This document shows, piece after piece, positions 37,615 through 48,369 of a DNA stretch of 64,000 nucleotides. Position numbers and translations under genes: made by a program. Below the pieces are notes generated by a model, which was given only the letters and a program-made list of their open reading frames with translations, did not search any database and was not told the DNA's origin. The stretch's first letter is position 1, and each line of letters starts with the position of its first letter. The DNA is from Musa acuminata AAA Group (lineage: Eukaryota > Streptophyta > Magnoliopsida > Zingiberales > Musaceae): positions 19,345,001-19,409,000 of the forward strand of contig NC_088347.1 in the NCBI RefSeq assembly GCF_036884655.1, in the 5' to 3' direction.

Positions 37615-38310
37615 TGTGTACAAAAATATTGGGTTTAAGGGAGAGAAATAAGAAAGGATGAGCATGGAGGTGTAATACAGGAACAAAGTTCAAAAGCACG
37701 GTACAGATTTGCAGTGAACAGATGTCGTAGCGAATGGAAAATGGCAACACAAATGGGCACAATGGTTACTGACTCTACAGTTTCTCTTAGCTTACTTTAG
37801 AACTGCAAGAACAGTGGGGATTGCAAAGAGACAGAAAGTTCTGATGGCTTTGTAAAGGGTTAGAGGGACAGAGGCAGATATAAGCGGGTGGGGGATGATG
37901 GACTCGAACTCCTATGCCCACACGAGTGGTTCTCCATTGAACCCGTGCTTGCGACCACCGGTGTCGACACGTCTGCGCTATATATCAGTCTCAAAGTAAG
38001 CACGGGAACACGCACTGAGAGAAGAGAGAGACTCGTGTGGGTCTCTGTTCCACCGAAGGAAGTGTTACTCTCTCTGCAGTCCTTGAGTTGCCATCTTCAT
38101 GAATACCGAACGACTCCTCGGTTTGATCCCTCCTTTTCTCATTCTGAGGCCTCTTTGTCTTTAAACTTGTCATAGGATCTATTCAGCTCCTCCTTGCGTT
38201 GTCTTGGTGTTCTTCCTTTTTCTTCTGAACCTTGGTTCTGCTTCCTGCTCAGATCTTTGTACCCCTCATCTGAGCATCTTGGGCCTTTGATCTATAAATA
38301 AAGGAAAGAA
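37615..38310 (+). promoter_or_regulatory. Presumed promoter and 5' leader of the MYB gene
   Basis: Lies between the LTR remnant and the MYB ATG. CTATATATC near 37,979 is a candidate TATA box; CT-rich text follows, as is common in plant 5' leaders. TATAAATA at 38,293 is only about ten bases before the ATG and is unlikely to be the core promoter. Confidence 0.35.
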
Positions 38311-39595
38311 ATGGCTCCCTACGAACTGCAGCACCCAGGTGAAATGGAGTTGTTCCCTGCAGCACCACCTACCTTTCTTGCAGTTATGGAGGGGCATGAG
38401 AATCCTGAGAATGGAAAGAGCTACAACAAAGGCAAGGAGGAAGAAGGTGGTCATGGTATCATCCATGAGACGGAACAACAGCACAAGCTATGCGCCAGGG
38501 GCCATTGGAGACCAGCCGAGGATGCCAAGCTCAAGGAGCTTGTCTCTCAATATGGCCCCCAAAACTGGAACCTGATTGCTGAGAAACTCGAGGGAAGATC
38601 AGGTACTTGAAGGAAAAGAAATATTCTGATCTTTTCTAGTTTAATCCAGTCCATATATTGGTGAGTTTTGCTGATTCTTATCGGTCTTGTTTCTTCTTGT
38701 TTATGGATTTGATTTTGAGCAGGGAAGAGCTGCCGACTGAGATGGTTCAACCAGTTGGACCCAAGGATCAACAGGAAAGCATTCTCCGAGGAAGAAGAGG
38801 AGAGGCTTTTAGCTGCCCACAGGCTTTATGGGAACAAATGGGCACAGATCGCCAGGCTCTTGCATGGCAGGACAGACAATGCAGTCAAGAACCATTGGCA
38901 TGTGATCATGGCCAGGAAGCAGAGGGAGCAGTCCAATGCTCGTAGGAGCCGAAACCCACCTGGTCGCTCCCCCATCTTTTTCCCATCTCAGGGCCAGGCC
39001 CTCCCCAGGTGGAAGGAGGTCAGCACCAGCAACAATGCATGCAGTGGTGAATCGAGCATCAGTGGCACCAGAGATGAGTGTGATTCCACATGCACGGACC
39101 TCTCTCTCAATTCCCTCACCAGCAGGATTGCTCCCAGCTTCCTCAACAGACGAAGAAGTAGTCCCTCCCAGCAGCCGCATTCTTTTGACATGCTCGATGG
39201 TATGACCTCTTCTTCTCCATACTCTCACTATAGTCTAAAACTTTAAATTCATATTCTTGTGTTTCGTATTATTTTTCGACTTTCAAGCTATGCCATGCTC
39301 ATCAAGTCCCTCGTCGAAAGGTGGCTAGGTGTCACTTTTGCTTTACATCAATCACCATCCACTTCCGATGAATGATCCACGTTACTTTTATGCAGGGTCA
39401 GATGAAAAGGTGGTGGCAGCAGCAAGAAATGCATCTTATGAGAAGCTGGGTGACTCCGGTGGTAGCTTTTTCTCTCATGGCGCTCGACCGGTGGCCTACC
39501 ACATGAGCACTGCTTTGGCTCATGGTCAGAAAAGACATGGGAGGGAGAAAACTCGGCTGCCCTTTATAGATTTCCTAGGTGTTGGAGCAACATAG
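38311..39595 (+). CDS. R2R3-MYB transcription factor, MYB52/54/56/105/117 group
   Basis: DNA-binding regulator in the nucleus. Coding exons 38311-38602, 38723-39199 and 39396-39595 give 322 residues. R2 begins GHWRPAEDAKLKELVSQYG (about residue 64); intron 1 falls in the third helix of R2, at GRSG|KSCRLRWFNQLDPRI. R3 continues with FSEEEEERLLAAHRLYGNKW and GRTDNAVKNHWHVIMARK. The phenylalanine replacing the first R3 tryptophan is normal for R2R3 proteins, and KSCRLRWFNQLDPRIN is typical of subgroup 21. The tail has a serine/threonine-rich middle and ends PFIDFLGVGAT, a conserved end of this group. Relatives act in secondary wall formation, ABA response and organ boundaries; which role applies here cannot be told. 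No damage seen. Confidence 0.92.
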
Positions 39596-41039
39596 CAAAG
39601 GGTGTCGGTATAAGAAGACTGGGCCTACAGAGCAACAACGTTCGGCTGCTGCTGAAGAACGTCGATCCTTTGTCATCTACCTATGCCTCTCGACTTTGTT
39701 ACTGAACTTATCCTGTGAGCTTCTGTTGCACACATCGAATCAAGTGTCACGATGCTTCGTCCTTCCGAGTAAGGTCTGGTCACACAGGAACTCAAGTAGT
39801 CTTTGGTAGATCGAAGCACAGTGTCCTTGCTATGAACTTTAACCATATGATTCAACCTAAGAACAACTTTTTTCGACACTGAAGTCAGAGACGTACGTCT
39901 CTGACCTCTCCGACGATGACTGTGCCTTTTACCCCCTCGAAGCAGCTTAGTTTCCGAAGGTTAAAAGGATGGACGGTGACACCTATTCATTCCCCTACAC
40001 CATGTCCTCAGCTAAAGTCTCTCGTTCCCACCTGAATCGGAGGAGGGTTGGTCATCATCCCACTGCCGACATCTGGTGTGCAGAGGCTTTTTGTGTTGTG
40101 GTTTTACCCTCCCCACCAACTATGAAAGCTGTTAGGTGCTTGGAGGCACTGACTGATCCCTGACAGTCCCGGGTCTCCCTACCTGACAATCATGGTGGTG
40201 AACAGGTACTTCCAAGGAGAAGTAAAACAGGGCACACAACACTGTGACCACACTCTTCGAGAGTGGGTGTTCCTATTGACCTGGTTCAAACAATAGAAAC
40301 AAAGCATTGGAGAGGAAAGGAACGATTTAAGCAGCTAAAGTAGGATTCTCATTCCTGCAAATAGTTACAGGCAGACAATCTTGTCAGGTGTAAAGTTACA
40401 ATTTCTAAAGCTCAAAATATTAAATTCATGCAATCACGTATTTCTAAGGTTTCATGAGAGCTTTCAATTTGCATAGAGAGAACTATTCCTAGAGCAGATA
40501 TATGTATGGGGTATGGTGGCTACTCAACATAGTTATCAAATCTGAACTGGATTCATCATTTTGATCTAAAAAATAATAATAAATCAAGCTTTTGATAGGT
40601 CCAGCTTATTAATTGAATCATCTTTGACTCCGTAACAAATAAAGCATCCCTACATATAAAAGTTTAATCTTTTTTAAGGTATTGAATCATCTTTTTTTAG
40701 TATTGAAAAAAAATCGATGGCATCTTAATCAACCTAACATAGTTCAGATCCGCGTCTTAGACTCATGTTCACGTAAGTAAGGGGGGAGACAACTCATAAC
40801 ATCAAGTTCAAACCAAAGGGATAGATCTTATCTCTCTTATGTCATATGATTACCACATGTTAGATGATAATTTGTTGATTATATTTCTCCTATCATTAGC
40901 AAAAGAAAAAAAAATCAAGTTTTCTTCTATAACTAATATTGGATTCCTCTCTCATCTCTCCTCTTTTGTTATGTTCATTGACACTTCGGTTATAGCTTTG
41001 TCTTATTTTGTATTCTTTATTCTCCATTAGTCACTATTA

Positions 41040-41080
<41 letters not shown>

Positions 41081-41240
41081 ACTATTTTCACCCTCATTTT
41101 CTTTTTCTACTTAGATGATATCGATAACCTAAGGCTTTGTTAAATCGTTGCCCTAACTATGCAACTTAGTTGGAGTTTGATAACAATGCAACTTAGAGAC
41201 AATGCAGAGAATGAATATACAACTTTAAGAAAATGACATT
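39596..41240. other. MYB 3' flank and intergenic DNA
   Basis: No gene recognised. A CT microsatellite of about 16 units lies at 41,043-41,075. Confidence 0.5.
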
Positions 41241-41243
41241 TAC

Positions 41244-44200
41244 CTGCTTTTGGCAACAGAACGTCCACCATCTTTGCAGAAACCTAAATTCCACAATGCA
41301 ATAGCTTGGACTGTTAGTAGCATCAGCCTAATAAAAGAAAGTGATATGACACCATAAGACATAGAACAAAGACAAATTGACATGTTATTTTTTTTGCATT
41401 TTGCTACTTTCCCATGCATAAAACACAGACATCCAAATAAAGAACCCACTCAACCCCCATGTGTTAGATGCAATCTGATCAATGAAAAGTACAAGAACTA
41501 TAAAAATATGTTTGCCTTGCTTTATAACAGAGCTAGAAAGCACCAACTAAGCTGAAGCTGCAGCAATTGCTGACTTAAAGGGAAGATTGCCACATCTAAA
41601 GACTTCTTTTGAGCTCACCCTAATTAAACTATACAACAAACAGTATCTGGGAAAGCATAAGCATTGCTAGTTATGTCATCTCTTTGATCACAATCCAACG
41701 GTCAAACTAAGGCTTGCATTCTCTCCTTTCCAGTACCACACAAGAAAGCCCAAAACGCATTCATGACTCTCCATGGTACTTTTCGGAATGATATGGCCAC
41801 TTTTCGTCGGTAATGCCATGTTAGCTTAAAACATCTAATAGCAAAAAGAACTACCAAAGGGAGAACAGTCTGCTGAAGAGTCTCTTCTCAAAATAAAAGA
41901 AATGAGATCATGATTAGGTGGTTCATGACTATTTCTCATTAATAATGCATCCACAGTGGCTACTGACCACACAAGTGGGTACTTCTAAGTCTCTTGAACT
42001 TGTTGAAAGCTCATCCTGTTCGATGATAAAGAAAGAACCTACAGCACAATGTTGCTCATACTCCAGAACAACCAATGGTTTAGGTAGTAGTCTTGAGGCC
42101 TACACAATGTCATTTATGGGGTTGGATACTGATTAGTACAATCACAAATCAACATGATGAAGACGAAGCAACAAAAGATTACGAGCATGATGAGAGGAAT
42201 ATCCAACATATGAAGAAAGAACTACCATTTCAGCAGATACGAGCAAACTGTTATTGTAAACAACCTTGAGCCGTGGCTTCGGGAACGACGTGGCTCGGTT
42301 CGGGACTGGATGACGGGGGGATCTTCCCGAATCGATTTTTTATTCCGTCGAGGTGGACGGGTGCGGTGTCGTTGTCTCCTCCGAGCGGGGACTTGCCTTT
42401 GCGTCCTTGGGGACCGCCGGCTTTCACCTGTATAAAGGTCAGGTCGGGGTCCTCATCCCGACCCCTCCGACGATCAAGTCAGTTAAGGTGAATGGGGTTT
42501 TTTATGAAGAAGTCTCCCCCCCTTTTCGTTCGGAATACGGGGGTATTTATAGGGAAGCTTACTGTTTCCTGATGTGCCCGTTTGCAGGGGGCAGGCTGGT
42601 AGCGTCTGACATTGGTGTTGGCATGGCGTGGAGAACCGAGCTTGAGCAGGGCATTATTGTTCCTCGGTCGGCGCTCCGATCTGCGTTGACCTGGTGTTGT
42701 GAGGCGACATTTGAGACGGCTGACGTCATACGCGTCTTATCGCAGTTATTACCCTCACCATATTCCCCCCCGGAAAGAAGCTATGCGTAGGTTCTCGTCC
42801 TGGGAGTCCGATGCATGGCTCCAGCACTGAGAAACTGTCCCTGTTGGCGGTGAACCGATCTGTTATTAGGGGTGCGGATATCGTGGAGGTTCGTAGTCAA
42901 AAAAGGGGGGTTGCGTGTGCGGCGGTGATTGCGGGTGGGGTGCGACCGATGGACACTGCTCAGTCGAACAGGTCGGGCAGAGGCCACCATCCCTTTGGAC
43001 TACTCCGATCTGCTAAACAAACTGTGCATTGTTCTGCCTCCTGCAAACACACTTGCTAGATTGCGACTCCACGTCAATACAACCCCCGTTGTGCCCCTCA
43101 AGGCCTAGCAACATGCTGAACTAGTTGCACCCTTCAGCCTCCTACGGACGTATCCTTCACATGCCGAAGAGAAAGTTTCAATGCTCCATGGCGCCGAGTT
43201 TCGGCCGCCTTGGGATGGCCACGAACATTCCGTCGTTCGCATACAAGCCCATGTATGAGTACCAAATTCTTCGAGCTAGCAATTCCCCTCACCTTTGTGA
43301 GCTTTGCATAACTCTTTTGGTCGTTGAGCAACTCATTCCACCTTGGATGGTCTCATTCTTGCCAAGCGCCTCGCTTGCCTAGAGCACCATCAAGTATAGT
43401 TGTCAACGTTGAGCCGTAGCTCAAACTCAGCCATCCCAACCTTTGTGCGCTCCGAATTCTTCCAAGCTTGCCTGTTCTCGTGGTGCCTCTTGCACGAAGG
43501 GTTGGTCATTCCACTGAATGCCAATGTTAGATGCCTGCTCCTCTGAGCGACTCTTTTCCCTACATCTCAATGCCCGTTTTCCCTCAAACGGTCGCGCGTT
43601 GCTGACTGCCCTCAACACAGCCCCGTTGGGTCCCCCACGTTTGCATGTCAAGTGTTTCTATGAGTGCTTGTCCCGCTCTGATACCATAATGTCACGACCT
43701 TAGCTGGTTTTGCCTAAGTCGTGCGGCACCCTTGCGCGTCCGTCCGTAAAGGTCAGCCTCCCCGAAGCCTCCCATTGTCCCTTAGGACCAACAAAAGAGA
43801 GAACGGGTTAAAGAGAACGCCTCAATTGAGATCCCCAAGCAAACATGTCCTAAAAACACTTCATAGACAATGCAAATTACAAACAGACTTTACAAGCTCT
43901 GAATAGTGGCACAACAAAGGGTAAAATGGTCCATTACAGATCGAAAAGCTCTCGCATGTGTCCACATGACACAACCTTTATTTACAAGCCTAAAGAGGCC
44001 ACCAACCCAACTAACATGGGACTATTTAGCCTTCGGCCGCCCCTCTACCTGCTGTACAAGGCATGAACATGCCAAAAGACAATGGACAGACATAAGCATT
44101 ACATCCAACATCTTGTTCTAGAAGTTTGTTCGTTACAACATGGCCGAGGAACACGACGCAGGCGGGTTGGCCGAGCAGGTGTGTCTCGGGGGCAGGAAGC

Positions 44201-47200
44201 CGAGGAGCACGATGCAGGCGGGTTGGCCGCGCAGGTGTTGTCTCGGGCATCGTGCGGCCGAGTAGCACGACGCAAGCAGGCAAACCGTGCAGGTGTGTCT
44301 CGGGACCAGGAAGCCGAGGAGCACGACGCAGGCGGGCTGGCCGCGCAAGTGTGGTCTCGGGCATCCTGCGGCCGAGTAGCACGACGCAGGCGAGCTAGCC
44401 GCGTAGGTGTGTCTCGGGAGCAGGAAGCCGAGGAGCACGACGCAGGCAGGCTGGCCGCGTAGGTGTGTCTCGAGAGCAGGAAGCCGAGGAGAGCGTTGCA
44501 GGCGGGCTGGTCGCGCAGGTGTGGTCTCAGGCATCGTGCGGCCGAGTAGCACGACGCAGGCGGGCAAACCACGCAGGTGTGTCTCGGGAGCAGGAAGCCG
44601 AGGAGCACGACGTAGGCGGGTTGGCCGCGCAGGTGTGTCTCGGGAGCAAGAAGCCGAGGAGCACGACGCAGGCGGGCTGGCCGCGCAGGTATGTCTCGGG
44701 AGCAGGAAGCCGAGGAGCACGACGTAGGCGGGTTGGCCGCGCAGGTGTGTCTCGGGAGCAGGAAGCCGAGGAGCACGACGCAGGCGGGCTGGCCGCGCAG
44801 GTGTGTCTCGGGAGCAGGAAGCCGAGGAGCACGATGCAGGCGGGCTGGCCGAGTAGGTGTGTCTCGGGAGTAGGAAGCCGAGGAGCACGACGCAGGCGGG
44901 CTGGCCGCGCATGTGTGGTCTCGGGCATCGTGCAGTCGAGTAGCACAACGCAAGCGGGCAAACCACGTAGGTGTGGTCTTGGGCATCGTGCGGCCGAGTA
45001 GCACGACACAAGCGGGCAAACCGCGCAGGTGTGGTCTCGGGAATCGTAACGGGAGGGCGCTCCACGAGGGACCAGAAAAACCTAAAGGGGCGCAATTCTC
45101 GGACTCTTGTCGCAAAACGATTCATATAAAGGGAGAGGGGTTCGTCCTCCCTCTAGTTGAGTCCGAGGAGGAGCGTCATGGAAGGCCTCGGCCACGCATA
45201 GGCCACGAAACGGAGCTCGAAGTCCTCGACGAGTTGGTCGAATGAAGCGATCGTTCCGGTCTTCAAGCCGTCATACCACACGTAGGCCGGCCCTCTCAGG
45301 GTGGTAGGGAATGCTCTGCACATCAGGGCATCCGAGGTTTCGTATAGCGTCATTTGGGCGCGAAAAGCAGCTACATGGTCGGTTGGGTCAGTGGAACCAT
45401 CGTACGCGTCTAGGGAGGAGAGTCGGAAGTTCGGGGGGACTGCATGGTCCAGTATCTCGAGTGTGAACGAGGGTCCCCGGCGCATGTCCTCCCCAAACTC
45501 CCCCATTGCCCTGCTGACCTCCTTCTACACATCGTCAAGCCGTTGATTCACGAAGTGCAGCTGGGCTCGCAGGGAATCTGTGGAATCCGAAGATAATGCC
45601 TCGGGTTCCGGGTGGCCTCTTGGGTCGACCGTCGCCCGGCCCCCAAGTGGGGGTAGTGGGACCCGAGGCGAAGCAGGGAGCTCCGTAGGCAGTGTGGAAG
45701 CCTGAATGGGTGGCTCCTGTTGCCGCAATGGTTGGACAGCCGAGGGGCGTGGTGGACGGGAAACAAGGGGAATAATGGATTGCACCATATCGGTCAGAAT
45801 TCGAACTTGATGGGTGAGGTCATGGAAGGCCTCGGATGACACGGGCGATGGGGCAGCGGGGGCGCCGTCGGGGGGCGACAGACCCAGATCGTTGAATATC
45901 CGCCAATAGCGCTCCGAGGTCATGGCGGGGCCTTCGTCATGAGGTCCTCCAAGCGGGGGCTGTTCCCCCGAAGCTCCGATCGGTTGTGATCCCCCAACCG
46001 CGGGCTCGTCAAAGCCGACCTGATGATCCCTTGACATTCCGAGTCCTTCCTCTAGTGCCAAAATGTTAGTGTAAACAACCTTGAGCCGTGGCCTCGGGGC
46101 CGACGCGGCTCGGTTCGGGACCGGATGAGGGGGGATCTTCCCGAGTCGGTTTTTGATTCCGCCGAGGTAGTCGGGTGCGGTGTCGTTGTCTCCTCCGAGC
46201 GGGGACTTGCCTTTGTGTCCCCGGGGACCGCTGGCTTTCACCTGCATAAAGGTCGGGTCGGGGTCCTCGTCCCGACCCCTCCGACGATCAAGTCAATTGA
46301 GGTGAAGGGGGGTTTTGATGAAGAAGTCTCCCCCCCTTTTCGTTCGGAATGTGGGGGTATTTATAGGAAAGCTTACTGTTTCCTGATGTGCCCGTTTGCA
46401 GGGGGCAGGCTGGTAGCGTCTGACGTTGGTGTTGGCGTGGCGTGGAAAACCGAGCTTGAGCAGGGTGTTATTGTTCCTCGGTCGGCGCTATGGTCTGCGT
46501 TGACTTGGTGTTGTGAGGCGTCATTTGAGACGGCTAGCGTCATACGCGTCTTATCGCAGTTATAACCCTCGTCACAGACTATGAACTAAATACTGAACTT
46601 TGCAAAGAACAACATTTACCTAACCTAGATCTCATTATCAGTATATTGATTCATCAGAAAAACATACTATTCTAGCTTCAGAAAACATCACACTCTGGAA
46701 AAGCAAATAAATGCAAACATAAGCTAAAAATTTACCGAGTAAATTGGAAACTCGTGATCATCCCTTCCCACATGTTATGATAAACAACTTCTCCAAGGCT
46801 TCTATAAATAATAAAGAGCCATGAATCTGAATATTACAAACATACCCAGAAAGTGTTTTTAATGGCAATGATAAAGCCTTCGAGCAGGAATGACAAGATC
46901 ATAACAAAAATTTGAATGAAACAGTTACGTGATGCATGACATCCAATCAGACAATGAACATGGTAGAATCAAATATGGGGGACTCCAAACAGAAGTGCTC
47001 GCTTCATGTTTTCCAAGTCACGCCAGAGGTGTGTGCATTCTGGTACCAGGAGAAATATGGCTAAAACAAATTTTATACATTAAAAGAGATAACCCAATAC
47101 TACTCTATTTGGATAACAATCATATTTTGAGAAATGTACTCAATAAGAAAAACCGATCCAAATCGAGTGAATCATTCATTCAAGACTAAGTCTATAAAAC

Positions 47201-48260
47201 AAAAAAAAAGAAGTAAAATTTAGTGCAACAATAAGCCCATGCACTTCAAACAGCAGCTTCTCTAACTGGAACAATCCATTACTATTCATCTGCAAAAAAA
47301 AAAAAAAAGGGAGATTTTTCATTCACGCCCTACATTTCTTGAAGTTATGGTTTACATTTCCTGAATTGGCATTTCTATTTGACACCCTGTGTTTGCCTAT
47401 AAAATTTCCATCAACATTAGTCTTTTGGAACTTATATAACCTAAGTTCAAATAATTAATAGGTGAAAGTACCTTAAAAAGATTAAAAAAAAAGATATCAA
47501 TCAGTCCAGCAGTATTGTCTCCCTTGTGGTTGTCAATGACAATGTTATGAAGGAACTCATGAATTTTGACAAACTAATAATAAGGCCACTCTTTGCAATC
47601 CGTTAGTTTCGGAGTTAGTTTCTCTACTTATTCTAATATATCGACCTTCCCCCGAAGGCTGGTGCATTCCGTCGAGGCACTGAATGACGCAGCAAAACCT
47701 AAAAGCCCCAATGCCTCAACTCCTCATGCATTTCTAGCCATCAACACCATGAGTTATAACACTCATTTCAGGGAGAGAAACCAGGAGCTTGTTCTGACAC
47801 CAAAAATTCTGTCAAGAACCAACCTTTTCCCCCTAAAGCAGGAAAGAAAATCTGTTGCCCGCTAGTAAAACCAGATATGGCTTCGATTCGATAAAGAACT
47901 CCAGATTTAGAAGAACATGACAAAGCACATTCTTGGTTCTTCGGTCGAATTAACAATCACCAATACATGCCAAAACCCTACTCCTTCAAACGGATTGCTA
48001 AAGATAGGTTGGGATAATTACCGTGTCCGAGGATCTTGGATGTGCCAGGCCATCGACGTCTCCTTGGATCGTCGAAGAGCATCCGCAGCCAACAAGAGCG
48101 CCTGGCCGGAAGGTGGTCCGCCCAAAGCCGGATGCCACCCTTCCCGCGTCCATCGCCGCCCGCTTCGAAGGAGCCTCCCCGACCCGCGCCACTTCGCTCG
48201 GCCCATGGGCGCTCTAAGACTCCCTCTGTTTCGGATCCACCGACGATTTGCCGATACTCG
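41244..48260 (-). CDS. Possible unrecognised multi-exon gene split by a gypsy insertion
   Basis: Three minus-strand segments look like coding exons: 46801-46736 ([19 protein letters not shown]), 42099-41968 (44 codons, including [20 protein letters not shown]) and 41327-41244 (28 codons, starting [14 protein letters not shown]). Each has an AG acceptor and a GT donor, and the last two are in matching phase. A promoter-like TATA lies at about 48,284-48,292, followed by a GC-rich first-exon-like region to about 48,025 with a GTAATT donor. I do not recognise the product, no complete reading frame was assembled, and the joins to the first exon are unknown. The retroelement at 42,249-46,576 would sit in an intron. 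An alternative is a non-coding transcript or a dead gene. Confidence 0.25.
42249..42760 (-). mobile_element. 3' LTR of the gypsy-type element
   Basis: Starts TGTTATTGTAAACAACC on the plus strand and ends ACCCTCACCA. Aligns along its whole length with 46,064-46,576 with visible point differences and small indels. GTATTTATAGG near 42,543 lies inside. Confidence 0.85.
43000..44140 (-). mobile_element. Part of a second LTR element nested in the gypsy-type element
   Basis: A 451-bp LTR (43,690-44,140) starts TGTCACGACC and ends CGTTACAACA on the plus strand. Next to it, after three bases, is a primer-binding site (43,675-43,686, TGGTATCAGAGC on the minus strand). Leader-like sequence follows leftward to about 43,000, where the text changes to the 3' region of the outer element. 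No coding domain or second LTR was found, so it is truncated. The left edge is approximate. Confidence 0.65.
44144..45045. repeat. Sixteen-unit 56/58-bp tandem array inside gag
   Basis: CGAGGAGCACGAC or CGAGTAGCACGAC marks unit starts at 44,144, 44,201, 44,259, 44,315, 44,373, 44,429, 44,485, 44,543, 44,599, 44,655, 44,711, 44,767, 44,823, 44,879, 44,937 and 44,995. Two unit types occur: 56 bp (containing GGGAGCAGGAAGC) and 58 bp (containing GGGCATCGTGCGG). The right edge runs straight into gag coding sequence. Long open frames on both strands across the array are by-products of its composition and period. Confidence 0.9.
45046..46037 (-). pseudogene. Gypsy-type gag, interrupted and truncated
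   Basis: Minus-strand frame from the ATG at 46,037 ([16 protein letters not shown]) through a proline-rich region to RLDDV, then a TAG at about 45,525. It continues in frame with [13 protein letters not shown] and the retrotransposon gag core: [47 protein letters not shown] and [16 protein letters not shown]. The last stretches are disturbed by another stop near 45,153 and an apparent internal deletion. After VTIPE the frame enters the tandem array, so capsid C-terminal and all downstream domains are missing. Confidence 0.75.
46048..46063 (-). other. Primer-binding region of the gypsy-type element
   Basis: The minus strand reads TTTTGGCACTAGAGG directly after the LTR, similar to the TTTTGGCGCTAGA-type site of some plant gypsy families. 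The priming tRNA was not identified. Confidence 0.45.
46064..46576 (-). mobile_element. 5' LTR of the gypsy-type element
   Basis: Starts TGTTAGTGTAAACAACC and ends CCCTCGTCACA on the plus strand, pairing with the left LTR. GTATTTATAGG near 46,354 lies inside. Confidence 0.85.
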
Positions 48261-48283
48261 ATCAGGCCCACTTCGGGTCTTCA

Positions 48284-48292
48284 AATTTATAG
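48284..48292 (-). promoter_or_regulatory. Candidate promoter of an unidentified minus-strand gene
   Basis: GGCTATAAATTTG on the minus strand, flanked by TGGGCC-type motifs (near 48,265 and 48,345), gives a promoter-like arrangement. It is followed on the minus strand by about 230 bp of GC-rich sequence. Inferred only. Confidence 0.35.
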
Positions 48293-48369
48293 CCGTTGAG
48301 CTATCGTGGGTCCCTGTTGATGATCTGCTGGGACCCATATGTGGGCCCCCATTGCCCCAGTTAGCATGA

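Larger units (their letters stand above)
42249..46576 (-). mobile_element. Non-autonomous Ty3-gypsy-type element with two LTRs
   Basis: Two LTRs of about 512 bp (42,249-42,760 and 46,064-46,576) flank a minus-strand body of only 3.3 kb. The body has a primer-site region beside the right LTR, a gag start, a tandem array, part of another LTR element, and a polypurine tract (CCGGGGGGGAATA on the minus strand, about 42,761-42,775). No protease, reverse transcriptase, RNase H or integrase was seen, so the element would depend on others. I did not find a matching target-site duplication. Confidence 0.8.

Noticed and set aside
37890..37970. tRNA-like B box (AGTTCGAGTCC on the minus strand)
   Set aside because: No convincing A box, acceptor stem or cloverleaf could be built around it.
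38809..39228. 139-codon minus-strand open frame
   Set aside because: Shadow of MYB exon 2.
44144..45045. CRISPR-like array
   Set aside because: Units are continuous repeats without unique spacers and sit inside a plant retroelement.
44082..45125. Long open reading frames on both strands rich in Arg, Ala, Cys and Gly
   Set aside because: They lie wholly in the 56/58-bp array and are open in several frames at once; no domain is recognisable.
48018..48338. Arginine-rich minus-strand frame of about 60-100 codons as a standalone protein
   Set aside because: Several overlapping frames are open in this GC-rich block and none matches a family; it is better treated as a possible first exon or leader.
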